Of a stretch of DNA of 64,000 nt, positions 58,719 to 64,000 are shown one piece after another. Source of the stretch: Camillea tinctor (lineage: Eukaryota; Ascomycota; Sordariomycetes; Xylariales; Xylariaceae). The notes under the pieces were generated by a model. That model was not told the origin of the DNA and did no database searches. It worked only from the letters and a program-made list of their open reading frames with translations. Position numbers and translations under genes: made by a program. Each line of letters opens with the position of its first letter. Position 1 is the stretch's first letter. The stretch covers positions 1 through 64,000 of the forward strand of contig MU394101.1 in assembly GCA_022578605.1 (NCBI GenBank). Direction: 5' to 3'.

Positions 58719-61700
58719 TCAAGTAAAGTTGACCAGCTTGCTCTTCACGCAAACAGCCTTGGCGAGGGTCTGCGTCGACCCGCTGGACAGGAGCTCGAGC
58801 ACCTGCAGCGTGGCCTCGAACTCGCGGGTGATGAAGTTGCGGATCTCGATGGCCACGAGCGAGTCGAGCGGGTAGTGCGACAGCGAGCGCGTCACGTCGA
58901 TGTCCTCCAGCTCCATCATCATCACCGCGGCTAGCTTGCTGGCCAGTCCATCGCACACCACCTTCTCCGCCTCCTCGAGCGTCTTGGCCGCCTTGACGGC
59001 CGCGTTGTACGAGACGGCCTTCGCCGCGCCCGCGGCCGACGCGTCCAGCGCCGCAGCGGCCTCCGCCGCTTCGCGCAGGTGCTTGCACTTCGCGTCGGGC
59101 GTCCAGAAGGGCTGCATCGTCGGCGTGATGCGCATGCCCGTGATGGTGTGGCTGTTGCACGCGGTGGCGAGACGGCCGCCGATGGCGGCGCCGAGGAGGG
59201 CGAGCACCTCGGCCTCGCAGATGGTGTCGCTGCCGAGGTTGCGCGCGACCTCGGCGGCTTTCTCGAGGTCCTCGGCTAGGTAGCCCGAGTCCGAGATGGC
59301 AGTTAGGTCGAGGGAGGAGGCGGGCAGCCCGAGCGAGATGCGGTGCTGTACGAGGGCGTTTAGGAAGCAGTTCGCGGCGGCGTAGGCGGCTTGGCCGCGG
59401 TTCCCGACCATGCCGGCGACGGAGGAGATGGCCACGAAGAAATCAAGGGGCGTGTTGATGAGCGCGCGGTGGAAGTTCCAGCCTCCGTGGACTTTGGACT
59501 CGATGACGGTTGTGTAGTTGTCATAGGTCATCTTCTCGAATAGTACATCCTATTAATAAAGGTTAGCTACCTGTACAGATCTTCAAGTTACGCGAATGAG
59601 TGAAGACAACTTACCCTCAGGACCATGGCGCCGTGAATCAAACCCCTGACAGGGGGTAGACCCTCCAAACCGTTGTTGATCAAATCTTCCACTTCGATCG
59701 GATCAGCGACATCGCAGCGGCGGACTACGATCTCAGCACCAAGCTCGGCAGCTTCGTCAATCAGTGCCTTGACTTTGCCTGTTGCGCTGCCACTTCTTGA
59801 GACTAGTACGAGATGCCTCGCACCACGACCGACCATCCAGCGGGCCATGCTTCTCCCTAGTCCGCCGGTGCCGCCAATGAGGAAATAAGTTGCGTCTGCC
59901 TTGAGCAATTGCGCCGGTTTCTTAGGCGGCGTTGCTTTGACAATATCATCCGCATGGGGCACGACGACGAGCTTCCCACATGTCTTGGCGCTGTGCAGGG
60001 TCTTGAAAGCTGACTCGACCTCCGAGATGGGGAAAGTAGTTACCGGAGAGATCGGTCGGGCCTTGCTATACCGCATTAGTTTAGAGATGTCCGCGAGGAG
60101 TCTCTGCACCACTTTTGGTCGCTCAGCTGCCAGTGCCATAATGTCGACCGACATGAAGCTAGCGTTGTGCTCGAACTGGGTCATCTCCAGTCTTGTGCCG
60201 GCGTGGGAGTCGCGTGTACTGATATCCACCAAGCGGCCAAACTTATTGAGGCAGTTCCAGCCCTCGCGCAAAGCATCTCCTGAGAGACTATTCAGAACCA
60301 CATCCACACCTCGGTTGTTGGTTGCCCGGCGGATGGCCTCCCCAAATGAGATGCTACGGCTGTAGAAGATGTGGTCTTCGGGAAGTCCATACTCCTTTAT
60401 TAGGAGCTCTTTTTTCTCAATGCTGCCCACGGTGGTGAACACCTCTGCACCAATCATTTGAGCTAGCGAAATGGCTGCTTGCCCGACCGCACCGGCACCT
60501 GCGTGGATCAGGACACTCTCGTCTTCGCGAAGCCGACCGAGTTCAATCAGGGAATAGTAGGCGGTGCTATATGCAAGGGGTAGAGTTGCACCGGCTTCGA
60601 AGGATATGTCTTCCGGAAGCTTAAAAGCGAATGCTGCTCTTGTCCTTGTAGATGTCGCGAAAGCGCCTTGGGTTAGAGCGGCGACCCGGTTGCCAACTTC
60701 GATGTTCTTGACGTTCTTGCCTACTGCTGTAACAACCCCGCTAGCCTCGAAGCCGAACTCGGTAGTTGATAGCTTTCCATGAGATGAAGCAAGATCTCTA
60801 TGGTTGACTCCAACCGCTTTGACTTGGATCTCTATGTCTTCTGGGTCGAGAGGGTCCTCTTTGCTCAAATCATCCATGAAATGTAGGTTATCAAGTGAGC
60901 CGGCATCGCTAATAGTCAGCTTCAAAGATCGGTCATCTTGTCCAAAGGGGCCTGGCTGGACGGCAGACGGCTTCGTCTCACGGTGAACAACTTCGTTCAT
61001 CTCAGCGTCATTGATAATCCGCGGAGTGAAAAACGATCCTGCTCTCTCCATGAACTCCATCTCCCCATCTGAGGAGGCCTTGTCGAAGACTGCGGTGAAC
61101 ACTTTTAATATAGCCTCCGATATCTTAACCTCAGGAAGTCTCGATCTTCCGTCCAAGTCCAAGGTGGCGAAAGGAAGCAATGTTTCTGAGCGTATAGTTC
61201 TACTGAGACCGGCAATCATGTTAAGGTCTGGTGATGTTGAGTTGTCATAAGCCCCTCGGACTACCCACAGTGCGCCCTGAACCGTAGTGAGCATCTTCTG
61301 CAATGCATCGAACTCATCTAGTTGGAGGTGCGAGAGGAGTGGTTTCTCGATCTCCTGGAGGAAGATAACGAGCTTATTCTCCGCGGTAGAATTTAGGAGA
61401 TGTTTGATACTGGGTCTCTTTCCCGTTATCCGTCCGAGAGCTGTGGCCAAACTAAATGCGAGACGTCTCTGAGGACCGCCATCCCCATATATTATCTCTA
61501 TCTCTGTACCACGAAGTTTCGATTCCCCATTTAGGAGAGGTTCCGTCCGGTTATCAGGCTCGAGTGATATTGGTTCCAGGATTGGTTCCCAATCGAGTTT
61601 GTAGCAGAGCTCCCGGTGGGCTTCCGCATCGGATTGTGCACCATGGTCTATGATCGGTGTTATAGTTAGGTCATCAACCCTGATTAGTGGTTCGGCTGGG

Positions 61701-64000
61701 TTGTCAGGTGAAGCGGCTAACAATGTAACCTTGGTAGGCTTTGGATTGTCGGATGAGATATTGCCCTGGCAGTAGGCATGGATAATGTTCCCAGGCAGTC
61801 TTGTCGCCTCCTTGACGTCCTTTGAAATGGATATTCTAGAAATAGATGAGGGGAGGTATACTGTGTCGATATTATCGTTTCCAGCACTTGCTATTGGCCA
61901 GTACAGCGAGATTAGGGATTCCAGGAACGAGGGTTGGACGACGGTATCTGATACATGATGATTTGGCATCTCCTTTGCTACATCTGTAACTATAAGATCT
62001 GCCTTAGAGCAAGTATCGCAAGCCTGGCATTTATCAATACCTTGGAACGTAGGGCCATAAGAAACTCCGAGTTCTGAGAGATCGTTATAGAGTTTCTCTG
62101 CTGCTACATCCTTCAATGTGGCCGCGTTGATCCCCGCGATTGTTGATTGAAGCAGAGTCTGAGATGTTGTGCTGTTCCTAGCAGCATCAACCCAATTCGA
62201 CTCATTAGCCTGAACTGCAATCAAACCTTTGCAATGTTCTTTCCATCCCTTGCTCTTTGTCCAAGAACAGATCCGGAATTCATCCCAGACCTCTGATGAC
62301 ACGAGGGTTCCTTCTTGGTGAGGCCTAAGCGTCGTAGTCATTTCGACATCCTCGTCTGAAATGACCAATGGGGTAATAACTGACACATCGCGAAGATCAA
62401 ATTTATCGAAGGAAACCTCTGCAGCTGTTGCTCTCTGTAAAGCAGCTTCTAATGCCATGATTACGTACCCGGAGATCGGAAATATGGTTAGGGACTGGAT
62501 CCTATGGTGTTGAAGCCATGGGAGGTCATCCAAACGAACTATGTTTCTCCAGGTAGGCTCAAGGTCGTTTGAAAAGTTCGCCAGCGTCCCGAGGATATCG
62601 CTTCGTGGTGCGGTTCTGTTTTTATGTTGCAACGTCATCCTAGATTCGTGCCAATACTTGGCTGAATAATTCCAAGGGTACCGAGGCAAGTCATTCAACA
62701 GCATTGGTGTCTTTCCTGGTTTAGGGAAGTTGATTGCCTCAAAGTCAAGGACAGCCCCCTTTGCGAATAAGGTAGCAGCGGCATCCAATGCTGTCTCAAC
62801 AGCATCCTTCTTTCGAGCAAGCGCCGAGACATATGGTATCTTAGCAGCGTCACTCCCTACAGCCTTGAGAATCTGTTTCAGTGGACCTTGAAGTGCGGAA
62901 TGTGGGCCTAGCTCGAGAAGCATATTGACTCCAGTCTTGTGATCATCAATAGGGGCTATCATATCTTGGACCGCTTCATTAAAGCGAACAGGACAAGTAA
63001 GATTCTGCACCCAGTATGTTGATTCAAGCTCTGTACCATCGATGCGACGACCGAGCAAAGATGAGTGAAATCGAACTTCGGTGGACACAGGTTGCTCAAC
63101 TTCAGCAATTGATTCCTGGTACTCTTTAGCCAATAGGTTCATGTGATGTGAGTGATACGCAGTATCAACAAAGAGCTTTCGGTTGAACAACTGCTTTTCT
63201 TCAACGGCTTTCTTCAACTCGTCGATTCCTGCCTCATCACCGGAGATGGTAAGACTGCTGGGACTGTTATGGCAGGCAATCTTTACTTCGCCAGCTGTAA
63301 CTGCTGAGATGAGAGGTTCGAACTCTTCTTTGCTGCCCCCAACAGCCATCATTGCACCTTTGAGATTGGGATATCGCTCTTTGAGCACTGGGATAAGACG
63401 ACCTCTGTGATATGCGATCGCCATGCATGCTTCAAATGTCAAAATCCCAGCTGCGTACGCCGCACCTATTTCTCCACTAGAGTGGCCAGCAACCGCAGTG
63501 GGAAGGATACCCCATGATCGCACCAAGTCAGTCAGGGCTAGTTGTATTGCTGTACACGATGGCTGGCTGAGGTGGGCTGCGCCAACAGCAGAAGTCTTCT
63601 CATCTTTAGCTAATTCTTCTACGAGAGACCAAGTCGCGCCTAGAGATTGCAAGCACGTATCGGCGTAGTCTATGGCGTGAGTGAATACTGGATAGTGCTC
63701 GTAGAGCTCGCGGCCCATGCCATACCATTGGGCGCCCTGGCCAGTAAAAATGAAACCGATACGCAATGGATCTGTTTCTTTTCCAGGTGTCAGTTTGTGG
63801 CCGTTGATGATGTCGATGAGGTCGAACGATCTTCGTGCTGGGATAGCAACCCTCCAATTCAATAAGGATCGCCGTTGGCCTAGTGTGTACGCCACATCGG
63901 CCATTAAGTCTTTCTGGAACATCTCGGGCCGCTGCTCTAGATAGATAACTAGATTCTTCATGACTGCCTCTAACGAGCCCTTGTCGTTCGCGGTGATCGC
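58719..64000 (-). CDS. Highly reducing polyketide synthase (5' end cut by window)
   Basis: Exons 64000-59615 (open at the right edge) and 59549-58719; 1738 residues seen, intron GTAAGT...TTAATAG, phase 0. Order: KS-AT linker, acyltransferase (GFIFTGQGAQW about 82; GHSSGEIG, Ser about 174), dehydratase (about 445-780), no methyltransferase, enoylreductase (GFEASGVVTAVG about 1083; HAGAGAVGQ about 1167), ketoreductase (GGTGGLGRSMARW about 1378; AISSVAG and QAAYAAANCF as the Ser/Tyr dyad) and acyl carrier (HYPLDSLVAIEI). This makes an iterative type I enzyme for a reduced, unmethylated polyketide chain. The ketosynthase must lie to the right. The dehydratase is odd: its His is kept (WLQHHRIQS) but the following Gly is Ser, and the second motif reads VVQPSFLES where HPxxLDx is usual, so the catalytic Asp is Glu. 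No release domain is present. No tailoring genes are seen to the left (phytase is the neighbour). Confidence 0.96.

Noticed and set aside
56105..64000. Phytase gene as a member of the PKS gene cluster
   Set aside because: It is convergent with the PKS gene and has no plausible biosynthetic role; adjacency alone is not evidence.

Overview
The window reads as nuclear DNA of a filamentous ascomycete (Pezizomycotina, most likely a Sordariomycete). The support is short introns of about 50-120 bp with GTRNGT donors, GC-rich exons in AT-richer spacers, a fungal LOA1-type acyltransferase, fungal ILV3 and PRI2, a HET-domain gene, a Clr5-domain gene and a highly reducing polyketide synthase. The species cannot be told from the sequence. 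I support 17 protein genes, one short-chain dehydrogenase relic and long non-coding spacers. I recognised no tRNA, rRNA, CRISPR array or intact transposon.

Layout. 0.9-10 kb holds LOA1-like (+), ILV3 (-), a small secreted protein (-) and a conserved hypothetical (+). 10-21 kb is sparse: an SDR relic at 11.2-11.5 kb, a HET-domain gene (-) and a MmgE/PrpD gene (+), separated by AT-rich spacers. 21.0-26.4 kb is a compact group of five unrecognised genes; three have predicted membrane segments, one has a Gln-rich coiled coil and one is a small soluble-looking protein. 26.4-33.6 kb shows no gene. A small double-CxxC protein lies at 33.6 kb, followed by about 12.7 kb (33.9-46.6 kb) with no gene I can call, full of homopolymers, CA/GT tracts and strand-biased pyrimidine blocks, plus a few exon-like or hairpin-like islands. 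PRI2 (-), a Clr5-TPR protein (+), a disordered repeat protein (+), a tandem beta-propeller phytase (+) and the 3' three quarters of an HR-PKS (-, cut by the right edge) fill 46.6-64 kb.

Function. The housekeeping genes (branched-chain amino acid synthesis, phospholipid acylation, replication priming) are independent of one another. The accessory part is the HET gene, the secreted protein, the PrpD gene, the five-gene island and the PKS. The best candidate for something undescribed is the island at 21-26.4 kb, whose 282-residue member has long helices around a hydrophobic hairpin. All spliced models were built by matching splice-site phase by eye; exon coordinates are in each entry.
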